In this document: one piece after another, positions 17,668 to 28,599 of the stretch
Layout of the letters: the number at the start of each line of letters is the position of its first letter
Position numbering within the stretch: the stretch's first letter is position 1
Assembly (NCBI RefSeq): GCF_011682145.1
Contig: NZ_WHJH01000034.1
Span: forward strand, 1 to 64,000
From: Massilia mucilaginosa
GTDB lineage: Bacteria; Pseudomonadota; Gammaproteobacteria; Burkholderiales; Burkholderiaceae_D
Reading direction: 5' to 3'
Length of the DNA stretch: 64,000 nt
Notes under the pieces: model-generated
What the model was told of the DNA's origin: nothing
The model's input: only the letters and a program-made list of their open reading frames with translations
The model's database searches: none
Made by a program: the position numbers and the translations under genes

Positions 17668-18267
17668 TTACCATTTGCAACCCTTGTCGCTCAGGGTGCC
17701 CTTGAGAATCGGGATCAAGGCGAACAGATTTCCTTTCGGATCGCCACTGTGCGCGGTGCGGCAGTCGGCACGGTGCGCCTTGGCGACCGCCTTCGCCAGC
17801 GCGGTATCGTCCGCGCCCCTGATGCGCAACTGCTCACGCTCACGGTCGATTCCTGTCAGCGGTTCGGCCCCCATCCGCCTGGCGTCGGATAAGGCCTTGC
17901 CCAAGTCAAAACCCGGCGCTGGCGAGATGGGGACAGGTTCCACAGGCCGGCTGGCGGCATCCGCTTGCACGTCCACTGCCGGCGCAGGGCGTTCCCGGCG
18001 TCCGGCGGCTGTACCGGTCCGCTTGCCCTTGGCGGACGTTTGCGGCCGCACCCGCGGAATGGCCGCCACGGCGGGTACAGCTTTTTCCGCGACCGGAAAC
18101 AGCACCTGGAGATACGATACCGCCGGCCCGGACCGAGTGCGTTCGCTCCTGGTGGAGACGATCAAATACCAGGCGACCAGCACGTGCCCGAATGCCATCG
18201 CCATCAACACCACGGGGCGGCCGCGCCGCGTGCCTGCCCGTGAAAACTCATTTTGCATAAGCTGCAT
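17668..18267 (-). CDS. Single-TM hypothetical protein with TonB-like layout
   Basis: 199 residues (start 18267 or MQNEF at 18258). The layout is a short basic N-terminus, one transmembrane helix (VVLMAMAFGHVLVAWYLIV), a long Pro/Ala/Arg-rich linker, and a compact C-terminal domain with two Cys (ADCRTAHSGDPKGNLFALIP ... DKGCKW). This resembles TonB-like or inner-membrane-anchored periplasmic proteins in topology only. It is divergent from panB. Function unknown. Confidence 0.6.
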   Translation of the reverse strand: MQLMQNEFSRAGTRRGRPVVLMAMAFGHVLVAWYLIVSTRSERTRSGPAVSYLQVLFPVAEKAVPAVAAIPRVRPQTSAKGKRTGTAAGRRERPAPAVDVQADAASRPVEPVPISPAPGFDLGKALSDARRMGAEPLTGIDREREQLRIRGADDTALAKAVAKAHRADCRTAHSGDPKGNLFALIPILKGTLSDKGCKW

Positions 18268-18406
18268 GTTTTATCTATAAACAAGATGCCTGGCCGGCGA
18301 TTATCGCACCTTCCGGCGGGACAACTTTAAGTCCATCCCGGGCACATTCGGGCCGATGGCATTACACTATGCGCCGTTGCGACCATTTTGATATCAAAGG
18401 ACTATT

Positions 18407-19267
18407 ATGAGCGGTTATCTGCAGGGTAAGGACATGACGGGCGGCGAGACTCCGGCGCCGGTCAAGCCGGTCATGACGAAGGCGGTAACGATTCCTTCGC
18501 TGAACGCGATGCGCGCATCGGGCGCCAAGATCACGATGCTGACCTGCTACGACGCCAGCTTCGCGACCTTGATGGACCGCTGCGGCGTGGAAGTGCTGCT
18601 GATCGGCGATTCGCTGGGCATGGTCTGCAATGGACATCACTCGACCTTGCCGGTCACGGTGGCCGAGATTGTGTACCACACCGCCGCTGTCGCGCGGGGC
18701 AACAAGAGCGCGATGGTGATCGCCGATATGCCTTTCGGCAGCTACGGCACGCCGGAAGCGGCGTTCAACAACGCGGTGCAGCTGATGCAGGCCGGCGCGC
18801 ACATGGTCAAGATCGAGGGCGGCGCGTGGCTGGCCGAGACGGTCCGTTTCCTGACCGACCGCGCCATTCCAGTGTGCGCGCACCTGGGCCTCACGCCGCA
18901 GTCGGTGCACCAGCTGGGCGGCTACAAGGTGCAGGGCAAGTCCATCGAAAGCGCGGCGCAGCTCAAGGCCGACTCGCTGGCGCTGGAAGCGGCGGGCGCG
19001 GCATTGGTGCTGTACGAGGCGATTCCTAGCGCCCTGGGCAAGGAGCTGACCGAGGCGCTGAAGGTGCCGACGATCGGCATCGGCGCGGGGCCGGACTGTT
19101 CGGGCCAGGTGCTGGTGATGCACGACATCCTGGGGGTTTTCCCGGGGCGCAAAGCGCGCTTCGTGAAGAACTTCATGGACGGGCAGACCAGTATCGACGC
19201 CGCCGTGAGCGCGTATGTGAACGCGGTCAAGGATGGCAGTTTTCCGGCGCTCGAGCACTGCTTCTGA
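18407..19267 (+). CDS. panB: 3-methyl-2-oxobutanoate hydroxymethyltransferase
   Basis: 286 residues, preceded by a good AAAGGA site. PanB transfers a hydroxymethyl group from methylene-THF to ketoisovalerate, the first committed step of pantothenate/CoA synthesis. Family hallmarks: [10 protein letters not shown], the Mg-binding region [24 protein letters not shown], and [20 protein letters not shown]. No panC is next to it in this window. The tail of the following minus-strand regulator lies 10 bp away, tail to tail. Confidence 0.96.
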   Translation: MSGYLQGKDMTGGETPAPVKPVMTKAVTIPSLNAMRASGAKITMLTCYDASFATLMDRCGVEVLLIGDSLGMVCNGHHSTLPVTVAEIVYHTAAVARGNKSAMVIADMPFGSYGTPEAAFNNAVQLMQAGAHMVKIEGGAWLAETVRFLTDRAIPVCAHLGLTPQSVHQLGGYKVQGKSIESAAQLKADSLALEAAGAALVLYEAIPSALGKELTEALKVPTIGIGAGPDCSGQVLVMHDILGVFPGRKARFVKNFMDGQTSIDAAVSAYVNAVKDGSFPALEHCF

Positions 19268-19277
19268 AGCCTGCGCG

Positions 19278-20617
<1,340 letters not shown>

Positions 20618-20621
<4 letters not shown>

Positions 20622-22477
20622 GGCATGCCTGGTAAAAGAAGTTCGAAGCAGCAGTTCCAGCCGGCCCGCTGGCCCAGCCTGACCGTGCCGCCGTGGGCCT
20701 CGACCAGGCGCCGCACGATGGCCAGCCCAAGGCCGGTACCGCCGGGACGGCGCGTGGTGAAGGGCTGGAACAAGTCGGCCGCAAGGTCGGCGGGCACGCC
20801 CGGGCCGTTGTCGCACACGCGCAGCAGCACGCGGCCGTCGGCCTGCGCTTCGGCGTCGACCAGGATGCGCGGGTCCGGGCGGCCGCGCAGCATGGCCATG
20901 GCGTTGCCAATCAGGTTGCCGAGAATTTGTTCGCCGCGCATCGGGTCGATGTGCAGGCACAGGGCCGCGTCGACATCGAGTTCGATGGCTTGCAGCGGAT
21001 GGCCGGCCGCGACCCGCTGCACCAGTTCGGCCACCGCCACGCGCTGCGGGTTCAGGCGCACCTCGCCCGAATAACTGAGCAAGTCCTGGATCAGATGGTC
21101 GGCGCGCTCGATCTGGGCACGGATTTCGGCGCGCGTCTCGGGCGGCGACATGACCGCCGCCATGCTGATGATGTTGAGCGGGTTGCGCAATTCGTGCGCC
21201 ACGGTCGCGGCCAGCCCGCCCAGTTCCAGCAGGTGCGCCTGCTTCAGACGCTCCTTTTCGTGCTCGGCGTAGCGCAGCAGCTGGTCCAGGCGCGCCGCAG
21301 CCGCCGCCAGCAGGGCGCCGAACACTTCGCCGACACGGGTCACGCTCGGCGTCGCGCCTTCCCACTCCATCAGGTCGGTGCGCCAGTGCGCCGCTTCGCC
21401 ATCTTTCCTCGGACCGAGATGGCAGTGCAGGCCGGGCTTGCCGTCGCCGGCCGGCCTGGCGGCGCCCAGCACCACCCGCATCGGCTGCCGCAGGTGCGCG
21501 CCGAGGGTGGACGCGGCGATTTGTTCGAGATCGTGCCAGCTGCTGGCGCCGTCCAGGCGCACGCGCCAGTCGGCCAGCACGCCCGCTTCCAGGTGCGCGC
21601 CGGGGAAGACCAGCCGTTCGATGGCGCGCCGCGACGGCCCTTCCAGCACCAGCATCACGCCCAGCATGGCGGTGCCGAGCAGCCAGAGCTGCCACAGGGG
21701 CACCGCGGCGAGCGAGGCAAACCCGGTGCGCGCGGCCACGCTCAGGAGCAGGCTCGCGAGAGCCACCGTAATCGCCGTCAGTACCAGCCAGGCCAGCAGG
21801 CGGTTGGCCCACAGGTTCACCACCATCAGGTCGTAGCGCAGGATGCCGAACACCAGCAGCAACGCGTAGCCGGGCAGCAGGATCACGCTGTACGGGAAGA
21901 TGTCGATCCCGAGCGAGGCATTGAGGAACATCAGCGAGGCGCCCGAGCCCCACACGCCGGCGAACCAGATCGCCAGGATCTTGCCGCGCTGTTTGGGTGC
22001 GGCCTTCGGCCACGCCGCCAGCAGCAGCAGGTAGGCCCAGATGCTGATCGAGGTGACGACGACGCCGGGTATCGCTCCCCAGACCGGGAAAAAGTAGTAG
22101 CGCTCGAAGCCCAGCCAGGGCGCCAGCATGCCCATGTCGAGTACCTGCACCAGCAGCAGGGTGGCGATGCCCAGCACGTAAATGCCCAGCATCTGGCGCG
22201 GGCGGTCGCGCTGCAGGAAGCGGAATACGAAGTGCAGGAAGAACACCGCGTTGATCGGACCGCAGTTGACCAGGCGCTTGCCCAGTGCGGCCACGCTGTC
22301 GCCGCCCAGGTGCATGCCCAGCTGCCCGAGCGCCCAGAAGCCGATACCAACGCAAAACAGCGCCAGCGGCTTGATGCCGCTCTGGTGCGGCGCCTTGGCC
22401 CACAGCCACGCCGCCAGTCCCAGGCTGATGCAGCCCTGGATCACGAGGGAAAAATAGTAAACGCGGTAGATGTCCAT
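20618..22477 (-). CDS. Multi-pass membrane sensor histidine kinase
   Basis: 619 residues. The first ~280 residues form roughly eight hydrophobic helices (starting MDIYRVYYFSLVIQGCISLG), followed by a GAF-like region, a DHp helix with the phospho-acceptor His in AHELRNPLNIISMA, and a HATPase domain with N-box NLIGNAMAM, DNGPGVPADL and GTGLGLAIVRRLVEAHGG. The architecture of an intramembrane sensor plus kinase suggests detection of a membrane-associated signal. It is coupled to the sigma54 response regulator and is divergent from a desaturase unit. The signal itself is unknown. Confidence 0.9.
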
Positions 22478-22510
22478 GCGGGCCGGGTGTAAGGCAGCTT
22501 GATAGTTGCA

Positions 22511-22543
22511 ACGGGCTAACTATATAGCAAGTTGACAGCCCGT
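22511..22543. promoter_or_regulatory. Inverted repeat, candidate enhancer (UAS)
   Basis: ACGGGCT (22511-22517) and AGCCCGT (22537-22543) form a 7-bp inverted repeat with centres 26 bp apart, about 85-115 bp upstream of the start site predicted for the sigma54 promoter. This is a typical enhancer distance. A second short inverted repeat, CTGTTT-AA-AAACAG, lies at 22564-22577. Assignment to the adjacent regulator is inference. Confidence 0.4.
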
Positions 22544-22599
22544 GCGTACTCATCGTTGATTTTCTGTTTAAAAACAGCAACTTAGAATCGCTTGACGGG

Positions 22600-22615
22600 T
22601 GGCATGCGGCTTGCG
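22600..22615 (+). promoter_or_regulatory. Sigma54 (-24/-12) promoter of the desaturase unit
   Basis: TGGCATGCGGCTTGCG matches the TGGCAyr-N4-TTGC consensus, with GG (22601-22602) and GC (22613-22614) separated by exactly 10 bases as required. It predicts transcription from about 22626 towards the membrane protein and desaturase genes, and lies next to a divergently encoded NtrC-like activator. Confidence 0.75.
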
Positions 22616-22671
22616 TATTGAAGAGTATGACGGCGCAAGCCGCAACGACCCGGCAAAGCCATCGACCCATC

Positions 22672-23250
22672 ATGACAACACTGCAATTACTCCACATCGG
22701 CGCGCTGGTGCCACCGAAAATCATCTGGATGCGGGTCAACCGCGTGCTGGCATGGGCCTTGATCGTCTCGCCGCTGGCCCAGATAGCACTCGGCACCCCG
22801 TTCAAGCGAGGCCTGGCGCTCGACTTGGTGATCCTGCTGGCGCATGCGGCGCTGTCGCTGGCCTTGTTCGGCATGCCCAAAAACGCAGCGCGCCGCTTCA
22901 GCGTGGCGCTGCATGTCTTCGGTCAGCAGCCGGAGGACCTGAGCCCGCGCAACCAGTATCTGTTGAGCGGACACCGGGTCGGACTGACCTTGCTGTTCGT
23001 ACTGCTGATCCTGGCGGCGCAGCATCTGCTCGACCTTCCCGGCCTTCTCGTTTACGTGGGACCAAATGTCCTGCTGCTGATGGTCGCTTGCTGGCCGCTG
23101 GTACGCATGCCGCTCACGCTGTTCGAGCACCTCTATCCCTCCATCGTGCAGGCGCTGCGGCGCTGGGGCATGCGCGGGCACGCGGACGACATCGCCGCCG
23201 TGATCGTCGGATTGTTCTTCTTGCTGTCTTCCATTAACCTGATCAGGTAG
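22672..23250 (+). CDS. Polytopic membrane protein of unknown function
   Basis: 192 residues from MTTLQLLHIGALVPPK. This start is preferred because the predicted sigma54 transcription start (~22626) excludes the TTG at 22618 and leaves almost no leader for the ATG at 22627. About five hydrophobic helices are visible (for example VLAWALIVSPLAQIALG, LVILLAHAALSLALFG, LTLLFVLLILAAQHLL, and IAAVIVGLFFLLSS near the end). No family recognised. It is 8 bp upstream of the desaturase gene, so probably co-transcribed, perhaps as a membrane partner. Confidence 0.7.
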   Translation: MTTLQLLHIGALVPPKIIWMRVNRVLAWALIVSPLAQIALGTPFKRGLALDLVILLAHAALSLALFGMPKNAARRFSVALHVFGQQPEDLSPRNQYLLSGHRVGLTLLFVLLILAAQHLLDLPGLLVYVGPNVLLLMVACWPLVRMPLTLFEHLYPSIVQALRRWGMRGHADDIAAVIVGLFFLLSSINLIR

Positions 23251-23258
23251 TCGCCATC

Positions 23259-24113
23259 ATGTTTGCCTTTACCGCAGTAAGCAGCCCCTTCGTTTTTCCA
23301 TCACTGACACGGCGCAACGCCGGCATGCCGCAACTGGGCACCTTCGACGACGACCTGCTGACGGTCGCCGCGTGGCAGCGCATCGTGCTCGCCGCCCTGC
23401 CCTTGCTGACGCTGGCCGCCTTCGGCGCGCTCTACGCGCACGGCGTGTACCTGGCGCTGCCGGTCGTGATGCTGATGCACTTTGTGGTGACGGTGGCCTA
23501 CCTGCACGACGTGGCGCACGGCTCGGCGGGCCTGGACGCGCGCATCACCCACGTGGTGCTGTTCATCGTCAGCGTGCTGGTGCTGCAAAGCGGGCATGCG
23601 TTCCGCTACACCCACCTGCACCACCACGCGCACTGCCTGGAAGAAGACGACCTGGAAGGCGCACCGGCGCGCGCAAGCCTGCTCGGGGCGCTGCTGGCCG
23701 GCCCGCTGTACCTGCCGCGCCTGTGGCGCGAATCGTTGCGCAAGATCCGCCCGGCGCGCGAGCGCCGCTGGATGGCCGCCGAACTGGCCACCTCGCTGGC
23801 GCTGGTGCTATTGGCCCTGTGGCTGACGCGCTGGACTAACGGGCCGCTGGTGTACTGCGCCATGGCCTGGATCGGCGGCTGGTTCTATCCGCTGGCGACA
23901 GCGTACCTGCCGCACTACAAACCGGGCAGCAAGCCGCTCGAACAAGCGCGTACCATGCGCGGCGCGATCGTGCCGGCGCTGTTCATGAATCTGACCTACC
24001 ACCTTGAGCATCACTTGTATCCGCAAGTGCCGACCCTGAACCTGCGGCGCCTGTCGCACCGGCTCGACCCGCATTTTGCTGCGCGCGGACTGCATCCGAC
24101 CCAGGTGTACTGA
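23259..24113 (+). CDS. Fatty-acid-desaturase-like membrane di-iron protein
   Basis: 284 residues with about four to five membrane helices and the three histidine clusters of the membrane di-iron desaturase/hydroxylase superfamily: HDVAH, then THLHHHAH, and HLEHHLYP near the C-terminus. Such enzymes introduce double bonds or hydroxyl groups into acyl chains or carotenoids using O2. Family position alone does not decide between an acyl-lipid desaturase and a carotenoid hydroxylase/ketolase. It lies downstream of the sigma54 promoter. Its 3' end overlaps the convergent HAD gene by 131 bp. Confidence 0.82.
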   Translation: MFAFTAVSSPFVFPSLTRRNAGMPQLGTFDDDLLTVAAWQRIVLAALPLLTLAAFGALYAHGVYLALPVVMLMHFVVTVAYLHDVAHGSAGLDARITHVVLFIVSVLVLQSGHAFRYTHLHHHAHCLEEDDLEGAPARASLLGALLAGPLYLPRLWRESLRKIRPARERRWMAAELATSLALVLLALWLTRWTNGPLVYCAMAWIGGWFYPLATAYLPHYKPGSKPLEQARTMRGAIVPALFMNLTYHLEHHLYPQVPTLNLRRLSHRLDPHFAARGLHPTQVY

Positions 24114-24780
24114 GGATGTACCCGGCGCCCGACAAGATTGCCAGCATGGCCGCCACCGAGTCAAATTCTTCGGCCGGCCCATGCGCGCGCAATGCCTCGG
24201 CCGGCGCATAGCCCCACGCCACCGCCCCAAACGCCACGCCGGCCTTGGCCGATGCCTCGGCATCGGTGCCCTGGTCGCCAACGTACAGCGCGTCGGCCGC
24301 GCCGACCCGGCTTTGCCTGACCACCTTGCGGATGCGCGAGGCCTTGCCGAACACCGACATGCCGCATTCGAAGTGGGCAAACAGCGCGCTCAACTCCGGC
24401 CCCAGCACGCGGCGGACGTTGTGTTCCGAATTGGACGACACCACCGCCAGCATCACGCCGGCGCCGGCCAGCGCGCGCAAGGCCCCGGCCACGCCGTCGA
24501 ACAGGGCGATGCTGGCCGCGTTCTCGCTCATCTTCGCGATGAAGCTTTTCGACACCATCGGCATTTTCCAGGCCGGCATGCCGATATGGCGCATGATCTC
24601 GCGCGTGCTCATGCCGCGCAGGTGCGCCACCTGGTCGCCTTCGATGCGGCGCAGGCCATGCTGGTCCGCCAGAGCGTTGTACACGCTCTGGAAGAACGGA
24701 AACGAGTCGGCCAGGGTGCCGTCGAAGTCGAAAATCGCCAGCCGGTACTTCAGGCGCGCGCTTGCGCTGCGCTCATCCAA
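23983..24780 (-). CDS. HAD-superfamily phosphatase (phosphoglycolate phosphatase-like)
   Basis: 265 residues with the nucleophile motif FDFDGTLADS, motif II Ser/Asn in VVSSNSEH, Lys in GKASRIRKVV and the acidic motif YVGDQGTDAEA. These fit Gph/CbbY-type HAD phosphatases. The core ends around MLAILSG; the last ~45 residues are an Ala/Gly/Ser-rich tail encoded antisense to the desaturase 3' end. It overlaps the aldehyde dehydrogenase stop by 8 bp, making it the last gene of the polyamine operon. Substrate unknown. Confidence 0.85.
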   Translation of the reverse strand: MDERSASARLKYRLAIFDFDGTLADSFPFFQSVYNALADQHGLRRIEGDQVAHLRGMSTREIMRHIGMPAWKMPMVSKSFIAKMSENAASIALFDGVAGALRALAGAGVMLAVVSSNSEHNVRRVLGPELSALFAHFECGMSVFGKASRIRKVVRQSRVGAADALYVGDQGTDAEASAKAGVAFGAVAWGYAPAEALRAHGPAEEFDSVAAMLAILSGAGYILSTPGSDAVRAQQNAGRAGATGAAGSGSALADTSDAQGGRSDS

Positions 24781-26260
24781 TCTGGATCCATGTGGTTTTC
24801 AGTTCGGTGTACTTGTCGAAGGCGTGCAGCGATTTATCGCGCCCGTTGCCCGATTGCTTGACCCCGCCGAACGGCACCGTGATGTCGTCGCCGTCGTACT
24901 GGTTCACGTGCACGGTGCCGGCGCGCAGGGCGCGCGCGGTCTTGATCGCCTTGTTCAGATTACCCGTCCACACCGCCGCCTGCAAGCCGTACTGGGTCGA
25001 ATTGGCCTGGCGCACGGCGTCGTCGATGTCGGTAAAACTGAGCACCGACAGCACCGGCCCGAAAATCTCTTCGCGCGCGATGCTCATGGAACCGTCGACC
25101 TGGTCGAACAGGGTCGGCGCCACGTAAAAGCCGCCGGTATCAAGGCGCGCTGCCTCGCCGCCGGCCAGCAGCCTGGCGCCCGCTTCTTTGCCCTGTTCGA
25201 TGTAGCCCATTACGGTGTTCATCTGGGCCGCGTCGACGATGGCGCCCATGATGGTGGCCTCGTCGAGCGGGTCGCCCGGCGCAAAACCGGGCACCAGCGC
25301 CAGCGCTTTTTCGAGGAAGGCGTCCTTGATCGACGCTTCCACGAACAGGCGCGACGGCGCGTTGCAGCTTTCGCCCTGGTTGAAGTAGATCGAACCGATC
25401 GCCGCGCTCACCGCCGCATCGAGGTCGGGACAGTCGGCGCAGACGATGTTGGCCGACTTGCCGCCCAATTCGGTCCAGGCGCGCTTGAGGTTAGATTGCC
25501 CGGCCATCTGCAGGATCTGCTTGCCCACTTTGGTGGACCCGGTAAAGCCGATGCAGTCCACATCCATGTGCAGCGCCAGCGCCGCCCCGGCCTCGATGCC
25601 ATAGCCGGGAACGACGTTGAACACGCCCGCCGGCAGTCCGGCTTCGAGTGCGATGTCGGCCAGCCGCAGGGCGGTGAGGGGCGACTTTTCGGACGGTTTG
25701 AGGATCACGCTGTTGCCGGCGGCGAGCGCCGGGGCGATCTTCCAGGCGGCCATGATCAGCGGGTAGTTCCACGGCACGATGGCGGCCACCACGCCGACCG
25801 GCTCGCGCGTGATCAGGGCCAGGCTGTTCTCGCCGGTGGGTGCGATTTCATCGTAGACCTTGTCGATCGCTTCGCCGTACCAGCGGACGCAGTTGGCGGC
25901 GGCCGGCACGTCCACGCTCTGGCTGTACTTGATCGGCTTGCCCATGTCGAGCGTCTCGAGCAGCGCCAGTTCGTCGGCATGGGCCAGGATCAGGTCGGCG
26001 AATCGGATCATGATGCGCTTCCTCGCGGCCGGGGCCTGGCCGGCCCAGCGCCGGTCGTCGAAGGCGGCGCGCGCCGCCGCCACGGCCGCGTCGACATCGA
26101 GCCCGTCGCAGCGCGCCACCAGGCCAAGCTGGCGCCCGTCGACCGGCGAACGATTATCGAACTGCCGCTGCGCGCGCGCCCAAACGCGTTCGCCGCCGAT
26201 GCATGCGCGTCCGTCGATGTCCAGGGCTGCCGCCCGTGCGTGCCATTGCGTGTTTCCCAT
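24773..26260 (-). CDS. puuC: Aldehyde dehydrogenase, PuuC/KauB-like
   Basis: 495-residue NAD(P)-dependent aldehyde dehydrogenase. It has the cofactor-domain motif PWNYPLIMAAWKIAPALAAG, FTGSTKVGK, the catalytic Glu region WTELGGKSANIV and the catalytic Cys in NQGESCNAPSRL. The closest known type is gamma-glutamyl-gamma-aminobutyraldehyde / 4-aminobutyraldehyde dehydrogenase, and location at the end of a putrescine uptake-catabolism operon supports oxidation of the aldehyde made by the transaminase. Exact substrate (glutamylated or free) cannot be read from the sequence. Confidence 0.87.
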   Translation of the reverse strand: MGNTQWHARAAALDIDGRACIGGERVWARAQRQFDNRSPVDGRQLGLVARCDGLDVDAAVAAARAAFDDRRWAGQAPAARKRIMIRFADLILAHADELALLETLDMGKPIKYSQSVDVPAAANCVRWYGEAIDKVYDEIAPTGENSLALITREPVGVVAAIVPWNYPLIMAAWKIAPALAAGNSVILKPSEKSPLTALRLADIALEAGLPAGVFNVVPGYGIEAGAALALHMDVDCIGFTGSTKVGKQILQMAGQSNLKRAWTELGGKSANIVCADCPDLDAAVSAAIGSIYFNQGESCNAPSRLFVEASIKDAFLEKALALVPGFAPGDPLDEATIMGAIVDAAQMNTVMGYIEQGKEAGARLLAGGEAARLDTGGFYVAPTLFDQVDGSMSIAREEIFGPVLSVLSFTDIDDAVRQANSTQYGLQAAVWTGNLNKAIKTARALRAGTVHVNQYDGDDITVPFGGVKQSGNGRDKSLHAFDKYTELKTTWIQIG

Positions 26261-26270
26261 GCCGTGCTCC

Positions 26271-27659
26271 CTAAAAGCTCACTACTGTCGATACGCCGAT
26301 AACCTGATTGTCGCGGCGGTACTGTCCGTCCAATGTCCTGAATGTCCTGGCCGTGGCGTAGTCGTAGCGGTACTCGCCTTTCACGCTCACGCCCGGAACG
26401 AGCAGGTACTGCGTGCCCACCGACAGCGTGCCGCGATTGGCGCCGCGGGTGGGGTCGAGCACGAACCATTGTCCACCGCGCAAGACCATGCCGGGGCCGA
26501 AGCCGTTGCGCCCATCCGGGCAGTTGGCCGCAAAACCGGCCAGGTCCCTGCAACCGGGCGCCAGGGTCGCTCCCAACACCCCGCCGCCGCCCGTGCCGTT
26601 GAAGATGTAATCGAGGCGGGCGATGGCTTCGAGGCGCGGCATGACCTTGTACGACACCAGCGACGAGAAGCCATACCAGCGCTGCTGATCCGCGCCATAC
26701 CGGTTGGCGGCGGTGGCCTGCTGGCGCCCATAGCTTAACTGACCCTGGATATTCAAGGCGCCACGCGTGTAAAAGCCGTCCACCTCCATCAGGTCCAGGC
26801 GCCCGACAGTATCGTCGTCGTCGAAGCCGGCATGGGTGCCGGACATGCCGAAGCCCGAAAATTCGCTCCTGGCGTAATCGACGCGGTAGAACACGCCGGG
26901 CGTGCGCTCGCCCCCATCGTTCACGCGGGCGCTGTTCATATTGCCGAACATGATCTTGCTGTCCCATTTGCCGCGCAACAGCTGCAGGCCGGTGCCCGTG
27001 TAGAAGTTGGCCGACGAAAAATCGAACAGCAGGTTGTGGGTCAGCAGCTTGTTCTGGGTCGAGGGAATGTATTCGTAGCCGCTCCAGTCGGGAATCTGGC
27101 CGAGCAACAGGCGGGTCGACTGATCGCCCAGCGGAATCGAGGCCGAGGCTTCGTGCACCAGGTTGCCGAAATTGTAGCCGGAGGCCGTGCTTTTGCTGGG
27201 CATGAGCGAGATTCTCAGCTTGCTGCCGCCTTCGAGCTCCTTGTCGAGATTGAGCATGGCGCTGCCGAAGGAGGTATTGTCGTAGCCGAAGCTCTCGCCG
27301 GAGCCGTTGATCGAGCTGTTATTGTTCAGGAAGACAAAGCTGGAGGTCCCGGCGTTGCGGTTGCGGATGTAGCTCGGGTCGATGTAGCCCGAGATCTTCA
27401 AGCCTTTCAGTCCACTGGTCTCCATGGCGTCGTCGGCGGCGTCGCTTTTCACGCGCAGGCGCGCCACTTCGGCCGAGGTGTCCGGCTCGGGCGCCCTGGC
27501 CTGGTCGGCCCGGTCGGCCTGGTCGATCATGGCTTCGAGCTTCTGCACATGCGCCTTGAGGGCGCCGAGTTCGGCCTTGAGTTGTTCGGTGCTCTGGGCT
27601 TGCGCGATGACGGGACAAGCTGCGGCGAATGCAATGACGGCGTTGCGGTAGTTGTGCAT
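26271..27659 (-). CDS. DUF3138-type outer-membrane beta-barrel protein
   Basis: 462 residues. Signal peptide (VIAFAAACPVIAQA), then a predicted coiled-coil (QLKAELGALKAHVQKLEAMI), then a long beta-strand-rich region ending in ...GVSTVVSF, the terminal Phe being typical of outer-membrane barrels. The pattern fits the betaproteobacterial DUF3138 family. It sits between the putrescine permeases and the aldehyde dehydrogenase in one operon, suggesting it may be the outer-membrane entry channel for polyamines or related amines; that role is inference. Confidence 0.75.
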   Translation of the reverse strand: MHNYRNAVIAFAAACPVIAQAQSTEQLKAELGALKAHVQKLEAMIDQADRADQARAPEPDTSAEVARLRVKSDAADDAMETSGLKGLKISGYIDPSYIRNRNAGTSSFVFLNNNSSINGSGESFGYDNTSFGSAMLNLDKELEGGSKLRISLMPSKSTASGYNFGNLVHEASASIPLGDQSTRLLLGQIPDWSGYEYIPSTQNKLLTHNLLFDFSSANFYTGTGLQLLRGKWDSKIMFGNMNSARVNDGGERTPGVFYRVDYARSEFSGFGMSGTHAGFDDDDTVGRLDLMEVDGFYTRGALNIQGQLSYGRQQATAANRYGADQQRWYGFSSLVSYKVMPRLEAIARLDYIFNGTGGGGVLGATLAPGCRDLAGFAANCPDGRNGFGPGMVLRGGQWFVLDPTRGANRGTLSVGTQYLLVPGVSVKGEYRYDYATARTFRTLDGQYRRDNQVIGVSTVVSF

Positions 27660-27735
27660 GAATCACTCCTCTCGGGCCAACGGTGGGGGTGGCGGGCACG
27701 CCGTGCCCGCCACCGTATGCAGCGGCCGAAGAGCG

Positions 27736-28599
27736 TCAGGACTTGACTGCGGCCGCCACCTGCTTCTGGCGCTGCCGCTCGGCGCGCGCCATCATGATGG
27801 CGGCGCCGATCACCCCGATCGACACCACCAGAATTGTCAACGCCGCCACCGCGTTCACGCGCGGGTCCAGCCCCAGGCGCGCGCGCGACATGATCACCAG
27901 CGGCATGGTCGTCGAGCCGGGACCGGACAGGAAGTTCGACAGCACCACATCGTCGAGCGAGAGCGTAAACGTGAGCAGCCAGGCCGAGGCCAGCGACTGC
28001 GTGATGTTCGGCAGCGTCACCAGGAAGAACACCTGGTACGGACGGCAGCCCAGGTCCATGGCCGCCTCTTCGAGCGAGCGGTTCATCTCGCGCAGGCGCG
28101 ACTGCACCACCACGGCCGCATACGCCATGCCAAGCAGGGTGTGGCCGATCCAGATGGTGAACGCCCCGCGCTCGGGGAAGCCGAACATCTTCTGCACCGA
28201 CACGAGCATCAGCAGCAGCGACAGGCCGATGATCACCTCGGGCATGACCAGCGGCGCGCTGACCATCCCGGAGAACACCAGGCGGCCCGGAAAGCGCTTG
28301 TAGCGGTTCAGGGCGAAGGCGGCCATGGTCCCCAACAGCACGGCGGCCGTGGCGCTGCACAAGGCGATTTTGAGCGACAGCACGAAGCCGCTGACCAGTT
28401 CCGCGTCCTTGAACAGTTCCGGGTACCACTGGGTCGAAAAGCCGCTCCACACCATGTCCTGGCGCGAGCTGTTAAACGAAAACACGACCAGCACCAGCAG
28501 CGGCAGGTACAGGAACAGGTAGCCCATCGAGAGCCAGCCGCGCCCGAACCAGCGGGCCAGGGTCATCTTGTTGATTCGCGTGTTCGTTCGCGTATTCAT
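27736..28599 (-). CDS. potI: Putrescine ABC transporter permease PotI-like
   Basis: 287 residues from MNTRTNTRINKMTLARW; its ATG overlaps the potH stop. About six transmembrane helices and the permease EAA-loop (LEEAAMDLGCRPYQVFFLVTLP) are visible. With PotH it forms the membrane channel of a spermidine/putrescine-type importer energised by PotG. A 76-bp gap separates it from the outer-membrane protein gene. Confidence 0.92.
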   Translation of the reverse strand: MNTRTNTRINKMTLARWFGRGWLSMGYLFLYLPLLVLVVFSFNSSRQDMVWSGFSTQWYPELFKDAELVSGFVLSLKIALCSATAAVLLGTMAAFALNRYKRFPGRLVFSGMVSAPLVMPEVIIGLSLLLMLVSVQKMFGFPERGAFTIWIGHTLLGMAYAAVVVQSRLREMNRSLEEAAMDLGCRPYQVFFLVTLPNITQSLASAWLLTFTLSLDDVVLSNFLSGPGSTTMPLVIMSRARLGLDPRVNAVAALTILVVSIGVIGAAIMMARAERQRQKQVAAAVKS

